From positions 14,345,488 through 14,409,487 of the forward strand of contig CM070625.1 in the NCBI GenBank assembly GCA_036346255.1: a stretch of DNA of 64,000 nucleotides. Direction: 5' to 3'. The number at the start of each line of letters is the position of its first letter. The first letter of the stretch is position 1. The position numbers and the translations under genes were made by a program. The DNA is from Ampelocalamus luodianensis. Lineage: Eukaryota; Streptophyta; Magnoliopsida; Poales; Poaceae. The notes under the pieces were generated by a model, which was given only the letters and a program-made list of their open reading frames with translations, did not search any database and was not told the DNA's origin. Below are positions 1 through 9,763 of this stretch, one piece after another.

Positions 1-178
1 ACCCACAAGATATCTCAAGCTCATACTGTCAAGCTATAAACACGCAACACGTTATCGTGCGACTGAGCTGAGATAACAAAGCCTATTCACTGCTCAACCC
101 TTTTTAGTCTCTACACGGTAGGTCTATATCCATACATCTCGGGAGACCACCGCCAATAGTGGAATCCGCACTCCGAGC
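1..178. other. unassigned sequence left of the OMT pseudogene
   Basis: No gene is supported here. OMT similarity begins only near 179, so the first half of the pseudogene's exon 1 is missing and has been replaced by this sequence. Its origin is unknown. Confidence 0.4.
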
Positions 179-505
179 CTGACGGGCAGACCATATGGGA
201 GATGGCCGACCACGACGCAGCCTTCGACGCGCTCATCAACAACGGGATGGCCTCCGACAGCCGCTTCCTCATGGACATCGCTATCAGGGTGTGCGGAGAC
301 GTCTTCCAGGATAACCTCCCTGGTCGACGTCGCCGGGGGGCTCGGTGGAGCGGCCATAGCCATCTCAGAGGCGTTCCCACATGTGAAATGCAGCGTGCTG
401 GATCTCGCTCACATCGTCGCCAAGGCTCCTAGTGGCACCAACGTGCATTATATCGCCGGCGACATGTTTGAGAGCGTTCCACCAGCAAACGCTCTGTTCC
501 TCAAG
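179..505 (+). pseudogene. O-methyltransferase pseudogene, 3' half of exon 1
   Basis: This matches the second half of exon 1 of the intact OMT at 29268-33489, from the Gln-Thr-x-Trp-x-x-Ala-Asp-His-Asp segment to the exon-intron junction. The donor site is retained (exon ends CAAG at 505, GT at 506-507), as in the intact copy. The frame is open to about position 310. A small deletion there, just before the SAM-binding loop, shifts the frame. After the shift the GDMFESVPPANA segment is still readable. The N-terminal dimerisation half is absent. It was a small-molecule methyltransferase and now cannot encode one. Its exon 2 remnant lies 8.6 kb away at 9139-9238, beyond a gypsy insertion. Confidence 0.85.
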
Positions 506-885
506 GTACGTCATATAGTTCTGTTTTTTTTAACATGGTTTTGATATGGAATGTGCTGATGGGAAAGTTCATAAAATCAAAACTAATGCCATGTGTCATC
601 CTATGAATATGGATGTACCTTACTACATGGCTAATAGGCTTGGGGTGCTAAAGCCTACGACAATAATGAAAAACGCAGCAACCACATGTACATGGATGCG
701 ATATCTTTCCGTTAAAAGTTTCTTAAAATTTGTGCAAAGGATATTCAATGATTAAAATGGGATGGTGGTTTTAATTTTGAAAGTTTACATCAACTTGAAG
801 GCATATTTGATGGTGGTGATAGTAAATATACCTCTGTGTGCATATTCGACAATAATACCTTTTTTAGAAAGACTTGTATTAAAGT
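506..885 (+). other. intron remnant of the OMT pseudogene
   Basis: This lies between the retained splice donor and the first base of the gypsy LTR. I see no domain. It is taken as the 5' part of the pseudogene's intron; the rest of the intron and its acceptor were lost. Confidence 0.5.
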
Positions 886-1851
886 TGATGAGGACATCCC
901 TTCTACTGATACAACCATTCCTACTGCTTCTACTCTTCAACTTAATATGCAAGGACCAATTACTAGAGCGCGTGCTCGCCAACTGAATTATCAGGTAACT
1001 TCGTTTCTAGGAGTTTATAATTGTTCCATTGAGCATGGATTGCTACCTAAGTCTGGTGATGTTATTCTACTCAGGAACGAAGGCAAGGGGGGTACCGCAA
1101 CTACTACAACAAGTCCAGGACTCCGGAAATCAGCAAGACAGCACCAACTTAAAACAGGCATAACTTTCACATACGGAGTCCGTTGGAGGCCCACAAGTAC
1201 TTGATTGAAAGCTTATTTCGTCCTCTTTCCAACGGATCTGACCTCGTCTTCAAATTCTTTTTGGACAGATCGCAATCATCAAAAGAAGATATCATATCAC
1301 TTGTTTGGGCCAATCTGGGCCTTATAATCATACTGAATTTGGCCCATCTGCCGACGGGCCACATGGGGGTGCAATTACTGTTCATGTGAACAGTAATCTA
1401 TGGAATTAGTCCCATCCCCTTAGTTCTATTAGATGTGTGGCTCCTCATCCCCTATTTAAGGAGGCCGCACCCCCTCTAGTTTTCTCGGATTTTGTTTATG
1501 TTTAGTTTGCCTTCGTTGCAACTTGAATCTTTTGCGTGTGTCGGCTAGACCACCCAATTAAGATCCTTATTCAGAATCCCAACTCAATTCAATATATCAA
1601 TTCCTATTTGCAATTTCAGATTGCTTAATCTTGTTCTTGCGTGCTTCTTCGGTGTATGCAGGAATCGACCTTCGTGGTCAGGTCAACCGGGTATTCGTGC
1701 ACGGTTGATAACGACTTGTCGAACGATTCAGCGATTGCGTGGTTTGAGCCTTGCGTGTTCGTAGCGGGATCGTGAGAGTTGAGCGACGCCTACCGAACCT
1801 ATCGTTCTCATCGAAAGATCGGGCCAACAAATCGAACCTTCGGGTTCATCA
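886..1851 (+). repeat. 5' LTR of the CRM-like gypsy element
   Basis: The LTR runs from TGATGAGGAC to TTCATCA, giving TG...CA ends. These ends are confirmed by a relative at 46148-50614 that has a perfect TSD. A TATTTAAG box at 1453-1460 is the likely LTR promoter. The copy differs from the 3' LTR at scattered bases and a few small indels. Confidence 0.9.
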
Positions 1852-1853
1852 GG

Positions 1854-1865
1854 TGGTATCAGAGC
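1854..1865 (+). other. primer binding site (tRNA-Met type)
   Basis: TGGTATCAGAGC starts two bases after the 5' LTR. This is the standard plant initiator-Met primer complement and primes minus-strand synthesis. Confidence 0.88.
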
Positions 1866-3475
1866 TACAGTTCATCGGTGAGATTTTTTTTCCTACAGTC
1901 CAAATAGCCAAAAAAAAATTAGGGTTAGTTCATATCGTCCAAACCAATTTGTGCCTTTGCAATTTTTCTTTTTAGTTTGCATTGTTGAATTGTCGTTGCA
2001 TCGTTGAGTCTTTTGTGCTGGTTTCCTGTCTAAATTAGTCTAGGTTTAGGGTTTCTTGTCGAACATCTAGTCTGTCCTCCTCCCTGTCGCGATCATCTTT
2101 AGGGTTGGTTTCAGCCCCTGTTTCCTTTGCTCCTTCGGCATCTCATACAACCCTAAGCACACAGAAGGCAAGGCAATAGGAAATATACATCGCAAGCATA
2201 TTCGTCTCGGGAGCGGCTTCGGGACGATGCCGCCACTCGGGGACACCGCCGCCGCCGCTGCAGCCGCAGCCGACTCCATCGTGCTGCCAGGCCGTCCCCG
2301 CAACTATCACCTGGATCCGATCCCCCGTGGAAAGCTCCTACCGCCGCCGCCGTTTTCCTTGAGCTGCATCAACCGCTGCGCCCCCGCATAGCAACAAACG
2401 ACCGCTACCAGCCGCCGCCGCCGCTCGGTTCTAATCGGCGCCTCCATCAAGATCCGCTCCGGCCTTCGCCTCCACCTTGTGCCGTCGGTCTGTGCGCCGT
2501 CGCCGCGGGCGGTTGCAACGCCGCCGCTGCCGGTTGCCGACGCCGCCACCACCATCTCCATTCGCTCGCGCGCCGCGCCGCTACGCACGGCCGACGCCGC
2601 GCCGTCATCTCCACTCGCCGCGCGCGCCGTCCGTAGCCGACGCGCGCCGCCACTTGCGCACGGACGCCGCCGCTCGACCTTGCGCGTTGCCTTGGGCCGC
2701 CGCCTTGGACCGCACCCGCCTCACAAGGCCGCCGCCTCGCGCCCACCGCCTTGCGCCGTCGACGCCGCCAGAGCAATCTCGCGTGGGGACGCCTTTTGGT
2801 TTGAGGTCGGTTCAAGCAGTCTCTGTGAGTTAAAAAACAAAAAGGAAAAGGTTAAAAAAAAAGAAGAGGTTACTGTAGCAGCAAAAAAAAGAGGAATTTC
2901 ATTGATGAGCTTCCTGAGGTAGAAAAAAAGAAAAAAGAAGAAAAAGAAAGAAAGAGAGAAAAAGAGAGAGAAAGAGAAGAAGAAGAAGAAGAAAAAAATC
3001 GAGTCGCTTTCTTTTCTTGATTTTTTCCCCTGCTCGAGTTGGCATAGTTCAAGAAAAATCCATTGCTTGCTTTGCGTTGATAATTTTGAGCTAGTCCTCC
3101 GTTGTTTCTTTCTAGTCGTTTTATGAGTTGCTCTAGCTAGGCTTGGTTTAGACTAGGACCAGACTTGTGACTAGTACTTTGAACTGTTTTTCAACTTTGC
3201 ATACTGAATTGAATAATTGCTGCTCCTTTGCTACATACTAGCCTTCCGAGCTCCACTTCCTACTAACTCAGCAGGTGCCATTCCTCGCAATCGTTGGTCT
3301 GATCGCAAGTGAGAGTATCACGAACCAGCCACCGGTTGTACCACTTCCTTGCTGCATTAGTAAGAACTTGTAAGAACTGGGTATAAGCTTAAGTGTGAGT
3401 GACTTGTGAAACTCCAGAACCTAGTAGTTCATAGGAACATATGCACTGTGATCTGTTATTTGTTTTCTACTAACG
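1866..3475 (+). other. untranslated leader of the gypsy element with GC-rich and purine-rich blocks
   Basis: About 2200-2800 is strongly GC-rich, with overlapping Pro/Arg/Ala-rich frames but no recognisable domain. About 2920-2998 is a purine tract of GAAA and GAA units. The frames through the GC block look like composition artefacts. The block could be captured host sequence. Confidence 0.5.
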
Positions 3476-4790
3476 ATGGCAGGTTCAGGGTCACAAGGGG
3501 AGCATAGCAGGCCCTACGCTGAGGACAATGCACCCCTCACGCCTCGCACGGCTGACATCATGCAACGTTTTCACGCTTATTGAATCAACATTCGAGCGTA
3601 TTGAGGCGTTCTAGATCGCACCAATATCGATCTTCTTTGCGCTTGCTACGTGTGTGGAGCGGCTCGAGAGAGCTCCACCTCCGCCGCCGCCCGCTGCATC
3701 GGCGTTGCACAACCGCGCCGTATCCCATCTGCTCATAGCTCATGGGCGATGAGGTAGAATATGAAGTGAACCCATATGTTATCGACACGAGTCGATGGTG
3801 GTTTCAACCCCATCAATGATCGTGATCACCGCAACGGCGCTTCAATCGACAAGGTATGAGAAGAGATCCACCACGTGAAGTACGTGGATCGTAATGATTC
3901 ACTTGGTAAAATTAAATTCACTATGCCTCCTTTTCTTTGGTAAATATGATCCTCGATGCTTATCTCACATGGGAGTTAGTCGTAGACCAAAAATTTGCAT
4001 GCCATGAATTTCCGACAATAAAAGGGTTAGAAATGCTACTAGTGAGTTCATGATTTTGCTTCTATTTGGCGGAATGAATTGTGCCAGTAATGAGCGAAAC
4101 ATACCTAGAACTTGGGATGCTATGAAGAGAGCTATGAGAGCTAGATTTGTGCCTTCATATTATTCTCGTGATTTGCTTAATAAATTACAACGATTAAGAC
4201 AAGGTAGTAGTTCGAGAGGATTATTATCAAGAATTGCAAACCGGTTTGTTGCGTTGTGGATTAAAAGAAACTGAAAATGCTAAGATGGCTAGATTTTTGG
4301 CGGTTTAAACCGTGAAATTCAGACATACTTGATTATAAGGAATACAATTGTATCACTCGCTTGTTTCATCTTGCTTGTAAAGTCAGAGAGGTGCAGGGAC
4401 GTCAATCTAGGAACAAAGGAAACTTTGCGGGTTCTTTTGCGTGTCGTCAAATTCAAGGGCACTCAAGAGCATCCTTTACCCCTTCCAGCCGAACAACTGC
4501 ACCTGCAAACTCCTCCGACAGTCGGCGCCCACCTACTTCCACTACACCATCACGCGCACCGAAAATGAGTAAGAGCATGAGACAAGCCCCTGTACAAAGT
4601 TCCTCTTCGGTTGCATCAACGGGTAGAGCACGAGATACACAATGTCATCGCTGCAAGGGCTATGGGCACATGATGCGGGATTGCCCTAGCAAGCGCGCTC
4701 TCTTGATAACGGATACCGGTGAGTACACTTCAGCTAGTGACATTGAGGAAGAATATGCTATGCTTGCAACTGACACCACAGGTGATGACC
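3476..4790 (+). pseudogene. gag of the CRM-like gypsy element
   Basis: The capsid/nucleocapsid frame opens at the ATG at 3476 (MAGSGSQGEH) and meets a stop within about 35 codons. Gag sequence continues in shifting frames. A capsid block with RNIPRTWDAMKRAMRARFVP lies near 4090-4170, a second near 4320-4430, and a CCHC zinc knuckle (CHRCKGYGHMMRDC) near 4650-4690. It would assemble the particle and bind RNA. At least two frameshifts and the early stop make it non-functional. The knuckle is followed by an acidic linker leading to the protease, in the usual chromovirus order. Confidence 0.8.
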
Positions 4791-5645
4791 ACGAATCAGA
4801 GAGAGAAGAGAAACAATATGGTGCTGAAATTTCGGATAAGTATTTAAGCCTTATAGTGAAGCGTGTACTTAGTGCACAAATGGAGCGTGCTGAACAGAAT
4901 CAACGCCACAATCTGTTCCACACAAAGCTTGTCATCAACGAGCGTTCATGTCGTGTGATCATTGATGGAGGAAGTTGCAACAATTTGGCGAGCATAGACA
5001 TGGTTGAGAAGCTTGCATTGACCACAAACAAAGACCCTCGTCCATATTACATTCAATGGTTTAACAATTGTGGTAAGTGAAGGTAACCCGCATTGTGAGT
5101 ACACTTTTCTATTGGTGCCTATCATGATTATGTTGATTGCGATGTAGTACCTATGCAAGCATGTTCCTTGTTGTTAGGTAGACCTTGGCGATATGATAGA
5201 GATACTGGTGCATCATGGTAGAACTAATACATATACTCTCATGTTTAAAGAAAAGAAAATCACGTCACGCCCATGTCTCCGACGCCATTCTAGAGGATGA
5301 AATAGAGAGAGCTAATAGAGAAAAGGAGAGTAGCAAAGTGAAAATCAGATTGTAGCTAAGGAAATTTTTCACCCGAAGAAGAAAGAACCTAGCACTAGGC
5401 AAGGTGCAATTAAATTGAAAGGCTCTGTTTTACTTGCTACTAAGTCTGATATTTGCGAAATGGAAGATAGCAAATCTGATTGCTATGTTTTAGTGTGCAA
5501 AGAGGCCTTGTTTTCTTTTGAGGATATGCCTCCTTCTTTGCCTCCTACTGTTGCTCATGTTTTGCAGGATTTTGCTGATGTGTTTCCAAGTGACATACCC
5601 CCGGGGCTGCCTCCAATTCGGGGGATTGAACATCGATTGATTTAA
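4791..5645 (+). pseudogene. aspartic protease region of the CRM-like gypsy element
   Basis: The frame that carries the zinc knuckle continues to a retropepsin-like motif, IIDGGSCNNLAS, near 4960-4995. It then stops at 5078-5080, before the rest of the domain. A further piece at 5415-5645 (ending near DVFPSDIPPGLPPIRGIEH) is the linker that precedes the RT. In intact relatives this protease cuts the Gag-Pol polyprotein. The frame breaks between motif and linker indicate it is inactive. Confidence 0.72.
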
Positions 5646-5689
5646 TTCCGTGAGCTTCACTTCCCAACCGTGCGCCATATAGAACCAAT

Positions 5690-6900
5690 CCGAAGAGACT
5701 AAGGAAATTCAGCGTCAAGTGCAAGACTTGCTTGACAAAGATGCGTCTGTGAAAGCCTTAGTCCTTGCGCTGTCCTGTGATTTTGGTACCTAAGAAAGAT
5801 GGATCATGGCGTATGTGTGTTGGTAGTAGAGCTATCAATAATATTACTATTCGATATCGTCATCCAATTCCTAGGCTAGATGATATGCTTGATGAATTAA
5901 GTGGCTCTACTGTTTTCTCTAAAGTTGATTTGCGTAGTGGATATCACCAAATTCGCATGCAGTTAGGCGATGAATGGAAAACAGCATTCAAAACTAAGTT
6001 TGGATTATATCAGTGGTTAGTGATGCCTTTTGGGTTAACTAATGCACCTAGTACTTTCATGAGATTAATGAATGAAGTTTTGCGTGTTTTCATTGGAAAA
6101 TTTGTGGTGGTATATTTTGATGACATATTGATCTATAGCAAAACATTACAGAAACATCTTGAACACTTGCGTGCTGTTTTTCTTGCTCTACGTGATGCAC
6201 GTTTATTTGGTAACCTTGCGAAGTGCACCTTTTGCACCGATCGAGTATCGTTTCTTGGCTATGTTGTTACTCCACAGGGTATTGAGGTTGATCCAGCCAA
6301 GATCGAAGTCGCATGAGTTGGCCGACTCCTAACACGGTCACACAAGTGCGGATTTTTCTCGGACTTGCCGGATTTTATCGACGCTTTGTCAAAGATTTCA
6401 GCACCATTGCCGCACCGATGAATGAGCTTACAAAGAAAGGCGTTCCTTTTATATGGGGCCCTACACAAGAACAATCATTTCAGATTCTGAAAGATAAGCT
6501 GACACATGCACCACTTCTCTAACTTCCTGATTTTGGTACGACTTTTGAGCTTGAATGTGATGCTAGTGGGATTGGACTTGGAGGTGTGCTTATTCAAGAA
6601 GGTAAACATGTTGCATATTTCAGCGAGAAATTGAGTGGGCCTAGTTTGAATTATTCTACTTATGATAAGGAATTATATGCTTTAGTTCGGACATTAGAGA
6701 CATCGCAACATTATTTATAGTCCAAAGAATTTGTCATACATTCTGATCATGAATCGTTAAAGCACATTCGTAGTCAATCAAATCTGAACCGTAGACATGC
6801 TAAATGGGTTGAGTTCATTGAATCATTTCCATATGTCATTAAGCACAAGAAAGGGAAGGATAACGTTATTGCTGATGCTTTATCTCGTCGTTATACTATG
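5690..6900 (+). pseudogene. reverse transcriptase and RNase H of the CRM-like gypsy element
   Basis: The RT is open from 5765 to 6316. It has VILVPKKDGSWRMC, the FSKVDLRSGYHQIRM block, MPFGLTNAPSTFMRLMN and the catalytic YFDDILIYSK. The conserved Cys-Val-Asp-Cys is changed to Cys-Val-Gly-Ser. A frame break follows at about 6313. The connection domain then continues to a TAA at 6520-6522, where relatives usually have Gln (CAA). RNase H follows with FELECDASGIGLGG and IADALSRR near 6880. It carries a TAG near 6718 where relatives usually have Trp. These are single transitions, as expected from methyl-cytosine decay. The enzyme copies element RNA into cDNA and is broken here. Confidence 0.88.
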
Positions 6901-7026
6901 TTATCTCAACTTGATTTCCGAATCTTTGGTTTAGAGACAATTAAAGCGCAATATGTGCATGATGCTGATTTTAAAGATATATTTCAGAATTGTAAAGAAG
7001 GCAAAGGTGGAATAAATTTGTTGTGA

Positions 7027-8454
7027 ATGATGGATTTTTGTTCGTCTTTGACAAGCTATGCATTCCAGCTAGCTCGTTCGTTTTTGTTATTACAGGAGGC
7101 GCATGGAGGAGGACTCATGGGACATTTTGGTGTCAAGAAGACGGAGGATGTTTTAACCGATCACTTCTATTGGCCTAAGTTGAGGCGCGACGTTGAGCGT
7201 TATGTGTCTCGCTGCACTACATGCCACAAAGCTAAGTCACGTCTTAATCCACATGGTTTATATATGCCTCTTCCTGTTCCTAGCGTACCTTGGGAAGATA
7301 TTTCTATGGATTTTGTCTTAGGACTGCCTAGAACAAAGAGGGGGAGGGACAATATTTTTGTTGTTGTGGATAGGTTTTCGAAGATGGCGCATTTCATACC
7401 GTGTCATAAGAGCGATGATGCTACACATGTTGCTGAGTTATTTTTCGAAGAAATTGTTCGACTACATGGAGTGCCCAATACAATTGTATCTGATCGTGAT
7501 ACGAAGTTTCTGAGTCACTTTTGGAGGACACTATGGGCTAAATTGGGGACAAAGTTGTTGTTTTCTACTACCTGCCATCCTCAAACAGATGGACAAACTA
7601 AAGTTGTCAACAGGACATTGTCCACTATGTTGAGGGCTGTTTTGAAGAAGAACTTGACGATGTGGGAAGAATGCTTACCTCATGTGGAGTTTGCTTACAA
7701 CCGTTCGCAGCATTCAACCACAAAGATGTGCCCTTTTCAGGTAGTATATGGCTTTATTCCTCGCGCTCCTGTTGATTTATTACCTCTACCATCTTCGGAA
7801 AAGGTAAACATTGATGCTACACAACATGCTAAACTGATTCTGAAGATACATGAGACAACTAAAGGGAATATAGAGCGAATGAACGCACAATATAAACTCG
7901 CGGGTAGTCAGGGTAGAAAAGACACAACATTCGAACCTGGAGATCTTGTTTGGTTGCATTTACGCAAAGATAGGTTCACTGACTTGAGAAAATCAAAATT
8001 GATGCCTAGAGCTGATGGTCCATTTAAAGTGTTAGAAAAGATTAATGATAATGCATATAAGCTTAATCTGCCTGCAGATTTTGGGGTTAGTCCCACATTT
8101 AACGTTGCAGATTTGAAGCCCTACTTGGGAGAAGAAGATGATCTTGAGTCGAGGACGACTCCAATTCAAGAAGGGGAGGATGATGAGGACATCCCTTCTA
8201 CTGATACAACCATTCCTACTGCTTCTACTCTTCAACTTGATATGCAAGGACCAATTACTAGAGCGCGTGCTCGCCAACTGAATTATCAGGTAACTTCGTT
8301 TCTAGGAGTTTATAATTGTTCCATTGAGGATGGATTGCTACCTAAGTCCGGTGATGTTATTCTACTCAGAACGAAGGCAAGGGGGTACATAACTACTACA
8401 ACAAGTCCAGGACTCCGGAAATCAGCATTAAGCACCAACTTAAAACAGGCATAA
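7027..8454 (+). CDS. integrase of the CRM-like gypsy element, catalytic Glu replaced
   Basis: This 475-codon frame is probably one part of a longer polyprotein, so its first Met is not a real start. It has the HHCC zinc domain (final pair CTTCHKAK), then the DDE core. The first Asp is in SMDFVLG (codon 7309-7311) and the second in VSDRDTKF. The third position, usually Glu in GQTEVVNRTL, is Lys (AAA, 7600-7602). The C-terminal part (FEPGDLVWLHLRKDRF) and a final GPITRARARQLNYQV lie partly inside the 3' LTR, which begins at 8181. Integrase inserts cDNA into chromosomes. This copy keeps a long frame but has lost one of three metal-binding residues. Confidence 0.88.
   Translation: MMDFCSSLTSYAFQLARSFLLLQEAHGGGLMGHFGVKKTEDVLTDHFYWPKLRRDVERYVSRCTTCHKAKSRLNPHGLYMPLPVPSVPWEDISMDFVLGLPRTKRGRDNIFVVVDRFSKMAHFIPCHKSDDATHVAELFFEEIVRLHGVPNTIVSDRDTKFLSHFWRTLWAKLGTKLLFSTTCHPQTDGQTKVVNRTLSTMLRAVLKKNLTMWEECLPHVEFAYNRSQHSTTKMCPFQVVYGFIPRAPVDLLPLPSSEKVNIDATQHAKLILKIHETTKGNIERMNAQYKLAGSQGRKDTTFEPGDLVWLHLRKDRFTDLRKSKLMPRADGPFKVLEKINDNAYKLNLPADFGVSPTFNVADLKPYLGEEDDLESRTTPIQEGEDDEDIPSTDTTIPTASTLQLDMQGPITRARARQLNYQVTSFLGVYNCSIEDGLLPKSGDVILLRTKARGYITTTTSPGLRKSALSTNLKQA
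8168..8180 (+). other. polypurine tract of the gypsy element
   Basis: AAGAAGGGGAGGA abuts the first base of the 3' LTR at 8181. It primes plus-strand synthesis and here also codes for part of the integrase tail. Confidence 0.82.
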
Positions 8455-9138
8455 CTTTCACATACGGAGTCCGTTGGAGGCCCACAAGTACTTGATTGAA
8501 AGATTATTTCGTCCTCTTTCCAACGGATCCGGCCTCATCTTCAAATTCTTTCTGGACAGATCGCAATCATCAAAAGAAGATATCATATCACTTGTTTGGG
8601 CCAATCTGGGCCTTGTAATCATACTGAATTTGGCCCATCTGCCGACGAGCCACATAGGGGGTGCAATTACTGTTCACGTGAACAGTAATTTATGGAATTA
8701 GTCCCATCCCCTTAGTTCTATTAGATGTGTGGCTCCTCATCCCCTATTTAAGGAGGCCGCACCCCCTCTAGTTTTCTCGGATTTTGTTTATGTTTAGTTT
8801 GCCTTCGTTGCAACTTGAATCTTTTGCGTGTGTCGGCTAGACCACCCAATTAAGATCCTTATTCAGAATCCCAACTCAATTCAATATTTCAATTCCTATT
8901 TGCAATTTCAGATTGCTTAATCTTGTTCTTGTGTGCTTCTTCGGTGTATGCAGGAATCGACCTTCGTGGTCAGGTCAACCGGGTATTCATGCACGGTTGA
9001 TAACGACTTGTCGAACAGTTCAGCGATTGCGTGGTTTCGAGCCTTGCGTGTTCGTAGCCAGGATCGTGAGAGTTGAGCGACGCCTACCGAACCTATCGTT
9101 CTCATCGAAAGATCGGGCCAACAAATCGAACCTTCGGG
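8181..9138 (+). repeat. 3' LTR of the CRM-like gypsy element, right end truncated
   Basis: This is the same sequence as 886-1851 with few differences, up to the CTTCGGG at its right end. The terminal TTCATCA is missing and the sequence passes straight into OMT exon 2. The first part is also read as the integrase C-terminus. Confidence 0.88.
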
Positions 9139-9238
9139 ATGAGCAGGAGTGGAGGAAGATTTTCTTCGAAGCTTGATTTAGTGACTACAAAATTATACCG
9201 GTTCTAGGTGTCCGATCAATCATCGAGGTCTATCCATA
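9139..9238 (+). pseudogene. O-methyltransferase pseudogene, 3' end of exon 2
   Basis: This corresponds to the last third of exon 2 of the intact gene (33390-33489): DEQEWxKIFxEA, then a stop (TGA) replacing a Gly codon before FSDYKIIPVLG, then SIIEVYP and TAA. Together with 179-505 it gives both ends of one gene copy whose middle was replaced by the gypsy insertion and a deletion. The 5' two thirds of exon 2, including the catalytic His-Asp-Trp segment, are gone. Confidence 0.87.
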
Positions 9239-9501
9239 AACATATGGTGATCAAGTTCTTAATTGGTATGAAGTAGGTGTGAGTTTGTTAGTTCAATAAG
9301 GCCTCGCTAGAGGCCTAGGTATGTTGGTGTCACCTTACCTTGTGCTCTTTTTATAAGATCGATCGGGCACGCAGATGCAGGCAAGCATATATATATGCAT
9401 GCTTTCACGCATAAATTAAAAGCGTTATGTACAAGCATCTATGTATTGTGTTTCCACAACGAGTGTACGGTTATATATTCGTTCAACTTAAAGGAGCTTT
9501 G
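9239..9501 (+). other. 3' flank of the OMT pseudogene (first part)
   Basis: This aligns loosely with the 3' flank of the intact gene at 33490-33720. Shared landmarks in order are CGGGCACG, GCAGG...GCATG, a GCGTTA segment and GTGTACGGTT. The copia element then interrupts it and the homology resumes at 26521. Confidence 0.6.
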
Positions 9502-9763
9502 TGTTGGGAAACCATGGACTCGACCCATGCTACCGGCCCATAGGTGGGCGTACTCTAGCAGTGTCTGTAGACTATAAATAGGGGATGCTAGTCATTATAA
9601 AAGCTTATCATGAGAAAAGCAATAAAGAGAAGCAAGAAGTCCCCCTATATCTCTGTGTTTAATCTACTTTTCTGTTCTTGTGTTCTTGCATTGTTCTTAC
9701 GATTCTAAGTTTGTCTACGAGGTAATCGCTCGGACTGGACTCGCTAGCGATGGTTCCTCAACA
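9502..9763 (+). repeat. 5' LTR of the copia element
   Basis: It has TG...CA ends and matches 16409-16667 over its length. It contains a CTATAAATAGGGG TATA box near 9572. CGTTATCAGTACG follows the LTR and is the probable primer site. Confidence 0.87.

Larger units (their letters stand above)
886..9138 (+). mobile_element. Ty3/gypsy LTR retrotransposon, CRM-like chromovirus, defective
   Basis: The element has two very similar LTRs (886-1851 and 8181-9138), a tRNA-Met-type primer site, gag with a CCHC knuckle, protease, reverse transcriptase, RNase H and integrase in Ty3/gypsy order, and a polypurine tract touching the 3' LTR. The LTR starts TGATGAGGACATC and the integrase frame runs on into the 3' LTR. 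From general knowledge both fit the CRM/CRR clade of plant chromoviruses; the clade assignment is inference. It interrupts the intron and exon 2 of an OMT copy. The right end lacks the last seven or so LTR bases and is fused directly to exon 2, with no matching TSD, so a deletion followed insertion. The polyprotein has several stops and frameshifts. Confidence 0.88.

Noticed and set aside
41..60. AACACGTTATC at the left edge as a copia LTR end plus primer site
   Set aside because: Only about 12 bases match the junction at 9758-9770 and no LTR body is present.
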